Shown: positions 1 to 12,300 of the stretch, piece by piece
How the letters are laid out: each line of letters opens with the position of its first letter
How positions within the stretch are numbered: position 1 is the stretch's first letter
From: Daldinia sp. FL1419
Lineage: Eukaryota; Ascomycota; Sordariomycetes; Xylariales; Hypoxylaceae
Direction: 5' to 3'
Assembly (NCBI GenBank): GCA_025201765.1
Contig: MU623349.1
Location: forward strand, 62,001 to 126,000
DNA length: 64,000 nt
Notes under the pieces: model-generated
Databases searched by the model: none
Seen by the model: the letters and a program-made list of their open reading frames with translations, nothing else
Told to the model about the DNA's origin: nothing
Translations under genes and position numbers: made by a program

Positions 1-3000
1 ACGCAAAGACTTGTCGATGCGCATGCTATGAAGCCAATGGATCTAACCCTTATATTTGAGCACGTTATTAAGCATAACTGGCTCGACGAACTGGTTTACC
101 TGCCAAATGGCTTCGGTTACGATCTCGCCGCCCTCGCGCATGCCGAGGGCCATCTCGATCTTTCCCAATGGGCCCAAAACAATGCCGAGCGTAGTCCTGC
201 CATCTCCCAATCTTTGCTACAATTTCTGATGATAAAGGCGAATCTCGAATTGCAGTCGCAGAGGGGCGGAGATGGACAACCGGGACCTAAGTCGACTACG
301 CCTCTCCACGTGAAAACTGTGCTTGCCATGCTCCAAATTCTAGAAGACTTCCTACCACGGAACCCCTTACCAGAGTTAATCATTGTTCAACGTGCCTGTA
401 TCACTTCTTATCCTAGGCTCATCAATTATGGTGAAGGATATGATGATATCATTGATGCTAATGGAAAGGACGGCAATGGGCTTCCAGCGGCTGCGGTCGC
501 CAAGATGGAAGAGCATTACAAGAAGATGTACGGGGAGGAGTCTGAAGTCAAGTACGTTGTTCAAAAGCTCGAGGAATACAAGCACTCGCGCTTTCCATTG
601 GATCAGGACATTTTCGCATGCATGATCCACGGTCTTTTCGACGAGTATTCTCACTTTATAGATTACCCTCTCGAAGCGCTAGCAACTACTGCAGTTCTTT
701 TCGGTGGTATAATATCCCATAAACTCATTTCCGAACTACCGCTGAAGATCGGATTGGGCATGATCCTTGAGGCTGTCAGGGATCACACTATTGACAGCTC
801 AATGTACAAGTTCGGTCTCCAAGCTCTCATACAGATCTTCCCACGCTTCAGAGAGTGGCCGGGTCTCTGCAAGCAGTTGTTGCAGATCCCTGGTTTACGC
901 GGTACTGAGGCTTATCGAAAGGCCGAAGAGGTCGTGCTAGAGGATGAAGAGGAGCGGGCGCGCGCCCAAAACGGTGGTAATACGCCCAATCGCATGGTGA
1001 ATGAACCCATGACAAACGGTGCGGCCGACAGTCCAGAACCTCATGCACCTCCTTTTGCAGCTATCAATATCGACCCGCCTCCTCAAGGATCTGGTTTTGA
1101 AGACCCTGTTGTAGATGTACAGGACAGAATTCAGTTCGGACTCAACAACTTGACTACTTCTTCGCTTCAGGCAACATTTAGGGAGATCCAGGAGATTTTG
1201 GAAGATCAACATCAGCAATGGTTCGCGAGTCATCTTGTCGAAGAACGAGCCAAAATGCAGCCCAATTACCACCAGGTATACCTTGACCTAGTCAAGCTTT
1301 TCCAAGACTCTGGTCTGTGGTCTGAGGTGCTCCGGCAAACCTACATAAGCGTCGCCCGCATGCTAAATTCGGAGAGCACAATGCAGAACTCGACTGACAG
1401 AACACACCTCAAATATCTAGGAGCTTGGCTCGGACTTCTAACCATAGCAAGAGATCAACCAATTAAGCATAAAAATATTGCATTCAAGCAGCTACTTATC
1501 GAGGCGCACGACACCAAAAGATTGGTTGTTGTTGTACCATTTGTCTGCAAAGTTTTGATTCAGGCTGCAAAGTCAACTATTTTCCGACCTCCGAATCCGT
1601 GGTTGATGGATATTATCCACCTTCTCATCGAACTCTACCATCACGCCGAATTAAAGCTGAATCAAAAATTCGAGATTGAAGTTCTTTGCAAAGACCTCAA
1701 TCTAGATCACAAGAGTATTGAGCCGTCTACTGAGCTTCAAGATCGCGTGCCTGTCGAAGAGGCTATTGATTTGGGTGCTCAAGACCCTCTCGAACATTTT
1801 GAGAATTTGTCTTTGAACGGCATAGCCAGCGCTGTTCCAACAGGCCTTACGCCACACCCTATTCCGGTCACCATTCCAGACATCAGTGCTCTCTTGTCGA
1901 TCCCCCCAACTAACGAGATGGTTATCAATAGCGTCCGCCTTCACGAAATCGTTCGTAACGCGGTCACGAAAGCACTACAGGATATAATCCAGCCCGTCGT
2001 CGATAGATCCGTCACTATCGCTGCGATTAGTACACAACAGATGATTCATAAAGATTTCGCGACTGAGCCCGATGAAAACAAACTTCGAACATCGGCCATC
2101 AACATGGTCAAGGCTACCGCCGGAAGTCTCGCTCAAGTCACTTCAAAAGAACCTCTCAGGGCTAATATTACCAACTACATGCGAAATGCCGCAGGTGAAC
2201 TACCTCATTCCCTTCCGGAAGGTACAATTATTATGTGCGTCAACTCGAACCTCGAGCTTGCGTGCAGTGTAATCGAAAAGCAAGCCGAGGAGCGAGCTGT
2301 CCCAGAGATCGAAGAGATGATAGAGGGCGAAATAGAGGCCAGACGCCGCCACCGTCTACAACGGCCTAGTGAGCCATACGTCGACCCGGGTCTTAGTAGA
2401 TGGGCGATGACGATACCTCACCCCTACAAGCTCTCTCCAAGCATGGCTGGTTTAAACCCCGAGCAAATGGCCATATACGAGGACTTCGCCAGGCAGCCAC
2501 GAGGTGCCACCCAAGCCGGACCAACCCACGGCGCGTCGGCATCGGATGCGACCAGGAACATTGCGAATGAAGTCCTCCAAGATCAGTATAGTTCTGTACC
2601 TAACCTCGCTACCCCGGCCGAAACCCCATCTCTTCCTCACCTTAATACGCAATTGCCTTATTCGCACGTTCATGGTGGGATGACTAATGGTCGCCCTTCA
2701 GCCCATCCCATGGATGGAAGAGGGCTAATGGAAAAAGTTGAGAGGCTCCTTTCCGAACTCAAACGTACTACTACTTCGACAGACGAAGAACACTTCAGCG
2801 ACCTACCTAGGTCTCATCCGGTCCTGGAAGTAGTCGACGTCTTCACTCAGCTTATTATCAATACGTCCCAAAGCTCGGACGAGTTCGCCTTCTATGCCGC
2901 CGAAAAGATTTGCCAGCTCCTTTTTAGCGGAGTAGAAAATACCTTGTTTCTAGAAAGCCTCGTCCATATTCTAGAGCAGTTGCTAAAGATCGCCGCAAGT

Positions 3001-4938
3001 TCAGGCACCGCGCTACATGACCGCGTTCAGATGAGCTTCTATCAGCAGCCACCTCAGAATATTCTCAATATTTCTTTGATAACGGCGCTAATTCCGACAG
3101 ATTTCCTAGATATGTTTAGCATCGATAATATGCTATCCAAGATGTTATTGCAGAAAGAGGAGGGTTACCTGGAGTTCTTTGACAAGCTCCTAGATCTGAC
3201 TCTCTTCAACGAGAGGCCTATTGCACTCTTCGCAGACTTCGTACGCAGCCTAGAAGTCGCGTGGGCATGGATTATTGAGAACCCCGAACTCGAAATTGGG
3301 CAGAGGCTGAAGTCGAAGCTCCTTAGCTCTGGTGTTGCTAAGCCAAACAATCGAGACGAAATCGAGCAACTAGAACAATTTGAATACGTCTTCGACGAAT
3401 GGGTTCGCCTCTGCAATAATTATAACTCGACAGAGAAGGCACGAGTAGCGTTCGTGAAGCAGGTCCGCAACCAAAATATCATTGCCAACAAGGACGACTT
3501 CGTGATTTTCGCACGAAGAGCTGTCGATATGAGTGTCAACTTCTATGAACAGGTACTGCACGCCGGGGGCAGCACGGGCGAGGCCTTCGGCGCCGCTGAT
3601 GCTCTCGTACAGATGATTGCAATCTTCGCCAAGGAGAATATTGTGGACCAGGAAGACCCTAAGATGGGAGTTATCCCCGTCCTAGAGGCCGCCATGGCGA
3701 TTTTTGCGGTCGTCCTGAACCACCATCACGTCATAAGAGGCGAGCATTTCAATCAGAGAGTCTTCTTCCGTCTATTCTCCATGCTCCTACACAGTACCGA
3801 GTCGATATTCGTGGACACGCCGAATCCCGAATTGTGCCGAGAAGAGTTCCTAATAAAATTCTCCTGGACATTATTACAGATTCAACCCGAACGTTTCCCA
3901 GGGTTCGCCTTTGCATGGCTCAGCCTTGTGGGACACCGGCGTTTCATGCCCGACATCCTCCTGCTAGAATCTAAACGCGGCTGGGGTCCATACACCAAGA
4001 TTATGAAGACTCTTCTGAAACATGTCACGGAACATATGAAGGCAATCGATGTTACGGATGTCGTGAAGGAATACTATCGTGCGGCCGTAAAGCTCCTGAT
4101 AATATTGGCCCATGACTTTAGCGAATATGTGTCGGCCAATGCCACTCAGCTATGCCCAAGCATCGCCTTTCATTGCACCCAATTGAAAAATATCGTTCTC
4201 AATTGCACAGCGCGTTCCGAAACCGGAGAGCTAATCCCCCAGGACTACGATGCGGAGGCTGCTCCCAGTCTATCATATTTGAGAGAGGCCGGCATGTTGG
4301 AGATTCTAGAGCAGCTCGTCCAGGCGCCACCCTCTGAAGACGCCATTGCCCACCTTACACACGCCATCAATAAGAGTGACTCAAAGGATACAACGTACGG
4401 CGGTGTGCCCCTCGGTGTTAACTGCAAAGTCGTTGATGCTATCGTGAATTTCTTCGGCTACCATGCCGTCACGACGGTTCGTCAGGATAAGCCAGTATAC
4501 ACTCCTGGCGCGCCGGATGTGGCGGCACTCTCGATGCTAATCCACGAGCTGCAGCCTCAAGCCCGCTATATCCTCATTTGCAGCATGGTTGATCGTCTAC
4601 GGCAATTTAGTCCTATCACCGAGTTCTTCAGCTATGTCCTCCTTGAGATTCTTAGCCAAGACCTCAACGACCCTGAAGAAGCCGATGTCCGTCAGCAAAT
4701 AGTTCGTGTGCTCCTGGAGAGAATTGCCAGTTTCTGGCCTCAACCATTTGGTCTCACGATGGTTATCCTGGAACTAGTGACGAAGGAAAAATACCATTTC
4801 TTCGACCAGCCTTTTATCAAGGCAGATCGCGATGTAAGTCTTGCTTTTTTTTTTCGGCCTTGTCTACGATAAGCGCAGTGCTAATCCGAAATATAGATTG
4901 CGGACCAGTTTCTGGCGTTTGCGAGGCAGCACAATTAG
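1..4938 (+). CDS. NOT1: CCR4-NOT scaffold Not1 (5' truncated by window)
   Basis: Scaffold of the CCR4-NOT deadenylase complex, which shortens mRNA poly(A) tails and also acts in transcription. The frame is open from base 1 with no start codon, so the gene enters from the left. Counting from the Met at 28, a HEAT-rich region comes first. A MIF4G-like CAF1-binding segment follows at about residues 365-590 (it begins IQFGLNNLTTSS). A DUF3819/CAF40-binding helical region lies near 640-780 (VVDRSVTIAAISTQQMI), and the C-terminal Not1 superfamily-homology domain runs from about 1250 to the end. One intron is clear: donor GTAAGT at 4834, branch CTAAT, acceptor ending 4896. It adds a last exon 4897-4938 ending FLAFARQHN, so the stop at 4870-4872 is intronic. 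The identification is secure from the domain order. Confidence 0.93.
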
Positions 4939-5987
4939 GTTAATCGATTTATGACAAAGGAATTATGATAGGCGTCCAGTTGTGATCCGAGCCCCCGGGG
5001 GCATATTAAATAGACAATAACTAATCACGACGGCTCTTGAGCAACCAAGACGTCAGGTACAAGGAGAGCAGGTACCTCGGGAGCGTTTAGGAGATGCACA
5101 AAGGTAGAAGGAGACTCGTGAAGAAACGAGAGAGTGATACCATAGCGGTAACTATAGTGGCGGCTATAGTGGCGGCTACAGGAGACCACAACCAAAAATC
5201 GCGGTAGATATGAATGTTTGATGAGTGGCATTTCATGGCGTCTGCGGCGAATTAGCGAAACTTTGTATGATTCAGAAGGCGGAGGGAGAAGAGGAGACAC
5301 ATTAGGGACTACAGTACAATAGGTGGTTCTGTTTTATTGGTACATGCCGGCGCGGGCATGTGTATTAATATATAGAGATAGACACGGGAAAACACGGGTC
5401 TATCTCGACGTGACGCTACCTATGCTATTACGATTCGCTCCATGATAATTGCACTTCGACTAGCATTTTGCTTGGGGGGTGGGGGGGGGAAGGGTGATGA
5501 TTATCTAGATACCCTAGGTGCCTCATTTATTCATTCTTATTTTACATCGAAAAATGACCTACTCGAAATATGTACTAAATGTGAATTGTCTATAGCGCCA
5601 ATCTCATTTTCATTCATAAGATTAGAACAGGTACCGATATGACGGTAAAGTACGTATTTATTATATCTTGGCGAATGACGTCGGGGGGGGGGGGGGTTTC
5701 GTTTTTTTCTTCTACCTATCTTCGGTACAGGTACGAAAAGATGGAAGGTACGAGGCACTATGTGGAAATACCTATGAAAGCCTTTCTGGGGAGTCTTCCC
5801 CACTTAGAATTCTCCAGGAATCAACACACTTATCGTTTCTCTATCTTTATCTATCTTATCGCTACCGCTTCTTTCTTCTACATACCTACCTAGGCACCTA
5901 CCTATAACATGCACCGCTCATTATTATTACTACAGGTAACACCTGGGTGCTGTAGGATAGAATAGATAAACACGTCGCGATGGTAAT
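4939..5987. other. Intergenic, NOT1 3' side to antiporter promoter
   Basis: No gene seen. It holds two tandem copies of a 12-mer, CTATAGTGGCGG (5152-5163 and 5164-5175), a split G-run (5474-5489) and a run of 14 G (5683-5696). Short ORFs here show no family features. Confidence 0.6.
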
Positions 5988-7799
5988 ATGTCGTCTTTAC
6001 CGTACCACGAGCCGTCTATCACGCAGCTCCTCACGCTATCTTCCTTCCTCCTAGCCCTCAACGGGATCAACGCCCTTCTCGACCGCGCGCTGTACTGCGG
6101 GCTCGTAGGGCAGGTTTTGATAGGCGTGGCGTGGGGGGCGCCGGGAGGGAATTGGCTGTCGGACGACCTCCAACATGCGATTGTGCAGCTGGGGTATATC
6201 GGCTTGGTACTTCTCGTATTTGAGGGCGGCGCGGCGACGGACGTCGATGCGGTGAGGCGGAACCTGGTGCTGAGCGCGGGAGTCGCCGTGACGGGGGTCG
6301 CCGTGCCGATGGCCCTCGGGTTTGCGGTTCTAGGGGCTCTGGAGGGCGCGTCGGGCATACAGGGGTTTGCGGCGGGGGCGGCGCTGGCTTCGACGAGTTT
6401 GGGGACGACGTTTACGGTACTCGAAGCGAGCGGGCTTGCCGATACGAGGGTTGGGACGGTACTAGGGACGGCGGCGATGATGGATGATGTTCTGGGGTTG
6501 GTTATGGTGCAGATTGTGTCGAGTTTGGGAGGGGTGGCGGAAGGGGGAGGGGAAGTGAAGATTGACGTTGGGAATACGGTGCTTAGGCCCGTGTTGGTTT
6601 CGCTGGGATTTGCCGTGCTTGTCCCGGTGGTGTGTCGGTTTGGGCTAAGGCCGGTTGTTATGCCTTTGATGAGGAAGGTTATGGATGGCGATGGGACTTG
6701 GTGGCGTGTCCTTGGCTCAAAGCAGACCGCCCTCGTAACTCAGACAGCGCTGCTGCTTGGTCTCGTCGTGGGAGCTAGTTTTGCGGGCACCTCAGTTCTC
6801 CTCGCTGCGTATCTTGCTGGTATCGTGGTCAGTTGGTGGGCAGACTCGTTATGTGGTAACGACGCCCCGCTCGAAGATCCAAGTCCGAGGGGGCTTGACG
6901 CAGAGCCTTCACAAGAGCAGCACGAAATCGAGCCTCATGGGGAAGGTTCAGAACCACCACGGACATCGGAAGAACCAACAGAGCACACAGTCGAAAATAA
7001 CAGCGGTGCCTCAATAACATCCTCATCATCGGCTAACGCAGATCACCAACAGCAAAGTTCGAGGCACGGGGCCCTTGAAATCTACGAGACTTATTACTCA
7101 CAAGCGGTTACTCGGATCTTAAAGCCATTCTTTTTCGCTTCCATCGGGTTTTCTATCCCTATTTCCAACATGTTCTCAGGAGAGGTAGTATGGCGTGGGG
7201 TTATCTACGGCATACTCATGGCAATTGGAAAGATGATGTGCGGCTTATGGCTCGTGCGGTTCCCCTTATCTGCTAACGAAATCATACGAACCTTGGCATC
7301 CTTCGCCTCGTCCCGGTATCAAGCTGTTTTCTCAAGATTCCGCCACCCGCGAAAGTCAACTCCGACAAAGAATAATAGCGCATCTACGGAGACATCGAGT
7401 AGCAACAAGGAAGTTGTAAGTCCGCCACAAAATACGCGACGGGGGCCAACGCCTCCATCCAGCAGAATTAGCAGAATACAAGGAACCGCCACCCCAGCAA
7501 AACCACTCTCGCTCTACCCAGCCGCCATCGTATCGTGCGCGATGGTGGCGAGGGGCGAAATTGGATTTCTAATCTCCGCCGTGGCGGAAAGCAAGGGTGT
7601 TTTTCGACGGTCTTCAGACCGTGCCGAGGGCGCTTCGGAGCTCTTTCTTATTGTGACGTGGGCTATTGTTCTATGCACTATTTTCGGGCCGATATGTGTC
7701 GGGATGCTCGTTAAGAGAGTAAAGAAACTCGAAGCGCAGGCTACGAAGACCGGAGGGAGGGGAACGAAGAATGTTCTTGGTGCTTGGGGTGTTCGGTAA
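5988..7799 (+). CDS. CPA2-type cation/proton antiporter
   Basis: Predicted membrane exchanger of the sodium/hydrogen exchanger superfamily (PF00999), moving Na+ or K+ against H+. The single-exon 603-residue ORF starts at an ATG with no competing upstream Met. It has repeated hydrophobic helices over residues 10-290 and again at 370-420 and 505-575. The paired acidic ion-binding site characteristic of electrogenic CPA2 members appears as AAMMDDVLGL (Asp166-Asp167). The early LVFEGG segment fits the helix before it. Two hydrophilic Ser/Glu-rich insertions (about 285-360 and 440-500) look like cytosolic loops and are common in fungal members. Substrate and membrane (plasma, Golgi or vacuolar) cannot be read from the sequence. 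It converges with the LPMO gene downstream. Confidence 0.85.
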   Translation: MSSLPYHEPSITQLLTLSSFLLALNGINALLDRALYCGLVGQVLIGVAWGAPGGNWLSDDLQHAIVQLGYIGLVLLVFEGGAATDVDAVRRNLVLSAGVAVTGVAVPMALGFAVLGALEGASGIQGFAAGAALASTSLGTTFTVLEASGLADTRVGTVLGTAAMMDDVLGLVMVQIVSSLGGVAEGGGEVKIDVGNTVLRPVLVSLGFAVLVPVVCRFGLRPVVMPLMRKVMDGDGTWWRVLGSKQTALVTQTALLLGLVVGASFAGTSVLLAAYLAGIVVSWWADSLCGNDAPLEDPSPRGLDAEPSQEQHEIEPHGEGSEPPRTSEEPTEHTVENNSGASITSSSSANADHQQQSSRHGALEIYETYYSQAVTRILKPFFFASIGFSIPISNMFSGEVVWRGVIYGILMAIGKMMCGLWLVRFPLSANEIIRTLASFASSRYQAVFSRFRHPRKSTPTKNNSASTETSSSNKEVVSPPQNTRRGPTPPSSRISRIQGTATPAKPLSLYPAAIVSCAMVARGEIGFLISAVAESKGVFRRSSDRAEGASELFLIVTWAIVLCTIFGPICVGMLVKRVKKLEAQATKTGGRGTKNVLGAWGVR

Positions 7800-8127
7800 A
7801 CGGGTTTATACGGGCTATATTCTATGGGAATCAGATCTGACGGCGGTTTGTCGTTGCTTTATTTCAATATATTGAGTTTTCTTACAGATGCAACGGGTTG
7901 GGTATTCGCTGTCTCGTTTACGTCGTGATTATGGAATTTAAGAGCGTCCCTGACGAGGCTACACGGCATTTTTCTAACCCTCACTAATGTCATCTCCAGG
8001 TTAGGGCTATTCAGATGGTTTATATATACGCCACTAGCTTAGGATCAACATCTACGGATACGACGTTTGTACCTATATTTTATATATTCCCCTCGCTGCA
8101 CATCATCATATCCCTATAGATAACTGC
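7800..8127. other. Short convergent intergenic
   Basis: A shared 3' region between the antiporter and the LPMO gene. It is AT-rich and shows nothing else. Confidence 0.6.
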
Positions 8128-9160
8128 TTAACAAGTGAAAACAGCGGGACCTGTATATAGGTATCAGTCAGTCGCTAGGCCATATAGTCTTTTTCGGGTA
8201 TAGTATTACGTACCGGGGATCTGGTAAGGGCTACTTGTTCCCGGGGGCTTGTTGTAGATGTCGATGAGCAGGCCGGGATCGTTGGACTATAAATACATTA
8301 GAAAACTCGTAGCATAAGGACCCGTACTAATAAGTGTCTTGAACATACCTTGTAGATGCCCGGGATGCTCGCCGTCGTCGGCTTCTTAGTAGCTTTGCCA
8401 CCGGTAACATTAATCTGAGCGCATTCCATGTACAACTGAGCACCATTTGGGGACCTAGCGCCGTGGAGGGCTATCATCTCGGCACGGAGAAGGTATTGGC
8501 CATCCTCGATGCATTCGGGGATCTTGATCTGCTGGTTGCCACCGTTGTTAATGACGGTATCGGTGCCCCATTTGCCGTTGCTGTAGCCTTCCTCCTGAAT
8601 CTTGAACCAACCATCACCCACGCCGCTGTCCTTAGTCGCATCCGAGACCTTCTTGAGGTATGCCATGACAGGGCCTTTGTGGCCTGGGTCCATGACGTCG
8701 TTGGCTCCGGCTATTGCGTCGCGATGTTCGGGTTAGCGATATTCCTTCTAGGAATCTGTAGCTCACATTGCAAGGTGTGACGCCAGATAGCGCCCACGGT
8801 GTCGCCGGCCTTTACATCGATTATCTTGTCCGAAGGGGTAGTCGGGTTTGGCGGGCCGTTGCACGCCATGTTGTTGTTATTCACATCGGTTTGCGGCTAA
8901 CGTACACCCAACGTTAGCAACCCCCCAGAGCCATATTGCAAGTATTTTGGAGGCAGGACTATACGTACGCCATCATACGTAGGTGTTCGGATAGCATGAG
9001 ACACGGCTGTGAGACGTTAGGATCTTCGATAAATACGAATATTTACTACAAACCAAGACTCACGGTATGTCTCTTCGTTGGTCTTGAGCTGGCAGAAGAT
9101 AGTGTGACCCGAGGCCACCGAAGCCAAAACCGTAGCGGCTCCAAGACTAGAAAGCTTCAT
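8128..9160 (-). CDS. AA9 lytic polysaccharide monooxygenase
   Basis: Secreted copper enzyme that oxidatively cleaves cellulose or related glucans. Exons on the minus strand: 9160-9064, 9006-8969, 8896-8767, 8710-8349, 8286-8214, 8150-8128, giving 240 residues with phases that agree throughout. A signal peptide (1-18) ends ASVASG, so the mature protein starts with His19, the first copper-brace ligand. The second ligand is His99 in DPGHKGPV. His171 and Gln180 flank the active site, and Tyr182 (QLYMECAQ) is the axial residue. The last exon gives the family ending IPGPAVFTC; without it the gene would appear to stop early at GT. There is no linker or cellulose-binding module. A TATA-like TATATAAT sits near 9262-9269 upstream. 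Identification is strong; C1/C4 regioselectivity is unknown. Confidence 0.92.
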
Positions 9161-12100
9161 GATGATGACTGGCGAATTCTCGAAGTAAATTTCGACTTCG
9201 TTGAGGTTACGGTGCCACAGGAATCTCAAGGGAAACAGGCTGGTTTATGTTTCGAGAGAAATTATATACCATATATGCCATCGCAGTTATCCTCGAGCCT
9301 CCCTTTCTCCAGATTACTACCGTTCCATCATAAGCATACTTTGCATAGTACATGCGTATCATCCGCACCATCCATAGCAGCCAAAATGAGCAGCCTGGCG
9401 GGATATGGACGAATTCTACTGGTTGTCAGCCCGATGACTGGCGAATGAGGTATCGGAGAAGGAAGAGCGAACGCGGCGCAACGGCCTCCGTAGCAAATCA
9501 AGTAATTGGTACATAGTACGGCCGCGTGTTGTTAATATATCGACTAACAGTATCAGCCAAACCTCTCGAGTCCCCCGGGTTTATATATCTTCGGTTCGTG
9601 GGGAAAAGCTCTTTCTATCTCCATTTCCCCGCGTCAGAAGCACCCCAGATGCCAAGATTTCTTGGTCTGGGGAATTTTCATATGCGAAGCTGATTACAAG
9701 TTTCTGCAATGCCCGGCTTTGGGTAGTTCACAATGGTAGGTATATAATATAATTCCAAGTCCTTTTATCGACTTAACGAAGGCAGGAAGAAACGCTGTAG
9801 TTGGAATATTGGAATAAAGTACTCCTGGCATCTAATATATCATAAAGAGAGAAATAATTGCTTCATTAAATCCGACATATCATGATTTATCGTATTTGAA
9901 TAAGTATTTACCTAGATTAAAAGGTTCCATGAACTCCTGTGTCTTCACAAATAAGCCAAGAGTAGAAATAACTTCGATACTTAAAAACGAACTCTACCTT
10001 CAAAGTATGGAAACTATCCGACTAGGTACTTGACGCATCCTCCGTTCAAGATTTCTCGTATTGGGCCTTGAAACGGATCTCTTTTGCTAGAGGTCTTTTG
10101 GTCTATACTACAAATGCTTATACCATAAGTCGCACAATAAGGCAAAAGACAAAGAAAGAAAGCGTAAATAGTCCTCGGCATTCGAGACTAACGCGATGCC
10201 ATCCATATGACCAGATCTCGGTCTATATTACCAGGAAATGCGTATTAAAGAAGCAAAATAAAACGCAACATAGGATATCTACCATGGAATGATATTACAT
10301 GTTCGGGTTATTTTCCGTGGATAACCCTGTAGACTGTTCACGGGAGTTTAGAGGACTGCCGCTTGCTACTGATACCTAGCACAATCAAATAATTCCAGGT
10401 AGCAGTCAAGTATGATACAAAATTTCTCTCGCATTTGCGAAGACGGCGCAGCCCTCGGGTCCTAGGTAATATAACGAACATAACTACAAGGTAATCTTCT
10501 GCGTGGACAGACTGACTATATAACTACGTAACCCTATTGAAATACAACCTAGATAATCTCCGGCACTCGAAATCAAATCACAAATCACGTTCAACAAGTC
10601 ATAGTTGCATGAGTGCTATATTTATAATTACGAGTTCTGTCCGTAAGCGCGGCCCGACCCGCAAGATGTTAGACGGGCGAGACGCGTCGTCGGCAAAGGT
10701 CGCGTGTAACCGAGGGGACCAACGGAAACACCAAAGTTATAAAGGCATATTTCGTCAGACACCATAGACACAGGATATTCTCAGAACTCGTTCGAGGCCT
10801 AGACGGAATGTTACATAGGTACCCGGGTAAGCTTCCTGGTCTTTAGCCCCGGATTTCCTATACCTACAATGAACGACGGGCAAGGGAGAGCAAATAGTCT
10901 GCACCTCGAGAGCAAGTTTTGCCCTGCCGTCTGATTTTCATAACATGGCAATACCGTTACCTCGGCCTCTTTATGCGAGCAGATTGTCCGCTCCAGTAGT
11001 TGTCAGCCTCATTAGTGAAGGTGTTGTTGATATAAGCCCGGAATAGCCCCTTTGGTCAACCCCATAATCGTGTGGATCTGACCCTCACTCATTTCTCGTC
11101 AAAGCTTTGGGAGTTTTCTCTCCAGTAGGTAGATCCAGCCTCGGGTAGTGAAGAGGTAAGGCCGTAACACGTAGAGCCTCAGTCCATCACCTAACTGACA
11201 CGCCAAAGTTACCGTAAACCTCTTCGTCTTTCCTACTGCTATAATCATAGTATGGGAAGTTTGATAGGTCTTTAATAGTCTAATGGTCCCCTCAGGCTCG
11301 AGCCTCTTCTATACGGTGGGCATAGAGCCACTAACCTAACCGTTAGCGCCTTGTAATTTTAGGATTGTGGACCGCGAGTGGTGCTATATATTTCCTATTC
11401 AGAATAGAGTAAGCGTGTAACGCACTCGAAATTGCCACGTACTTTTAAGCACTCAACAACTTCTGGGTAGTGGTACTGTAGCAGACCGGCAATGGTAGGA
11501 AAGTTATCCCTAAGGTGGTCCGCGGTAGGCGCGTGATGAAGTTGAATTGAGAAGGCGGCTCCATCTTAAGAATAGTTACTTGATATATCGAATTCACCTC
11601 ATGTAAGGATTTTGCATTTTCAATGTTGCATCTAGAATACCGTCGGACGTCGGCTGTAGTACTAAACCCGTCGTTGCTGGTACCTAACATTGCATCCAGT
11701 GTCCTGATGTGACAAGCAGTTGCATTCCATGTACTTTGAGTCGAAGTTTTTTTTTTTTTTGCTACCGGCAGATAAATGAACCATAGATAGCCCTGAACTG
11801 GGCGAGTACAAAATTCGAATCATACATTCGTGCTTCTCGAGCTGTGAAGGAATGAAACGGGTCGCACGTAAAATTTTTTCCCAAGCAAGATTTTGAAAGT
11901 CCTAGTGGTGAAAAAAAAAAAAAAAAAAAAAAAGGACTAAGGCGCTACCTATTCGATTTGAATCATAGCGAGATAAAGATGTAATGTTAGGTAGATGTAC
12001 TTTGCATGTATGTACTTTGTAGCTGACGTGCCGAGTTATTTTCCGGATCGGACCGGATGGTCATTTCGGTAGAGACCAAGAGAGCTGAAGCTTTGAGATA

Positions 12101-12300
12101 AACTTCTATGCTTATAATAGTAGGGCTTGAGCTGATAGGCTTGCTTGCATCTCGCCTCTCGTCTTAGGCTTCCAATGTTTCCAAGGCTTCTACGACGTAC
12201 ATAAACATTGGCTCCGATGGCTGTGCTATGTATACAGAAGCCGAGGCTTGCATCGAGTTACGAAGTCTAGTCTTGTTAAGTATACTTAGGCTAGTACCTC
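9161..12300. other. Gene-poor intergenic, left part
   Basis: LPMO upstream DNA followed by sequence with no ORF showing family features. It contains a run of 23 A (11911-11933) and a T-run near 11747-11760. A short open stretch on the minus strand around 10960-11060 looks protein-like but is bounded by stops and cannot be assigned. Confidence 0.55.

Noticed and set aside
8936..9448. 170-codon plus-strand ORF over the LPMO 5' end
   Set aside because: Overlaps LPMO exons and introns on the other strand, with no domain features; the LPMO exon structure explains the region.
10960..11060. Protein-like open stretch on the minus strand in the gene-poor interval
   Set aside because: Only about 30 residues between stops, with no family match I can name; insufficient to call a gene or pseudogene.
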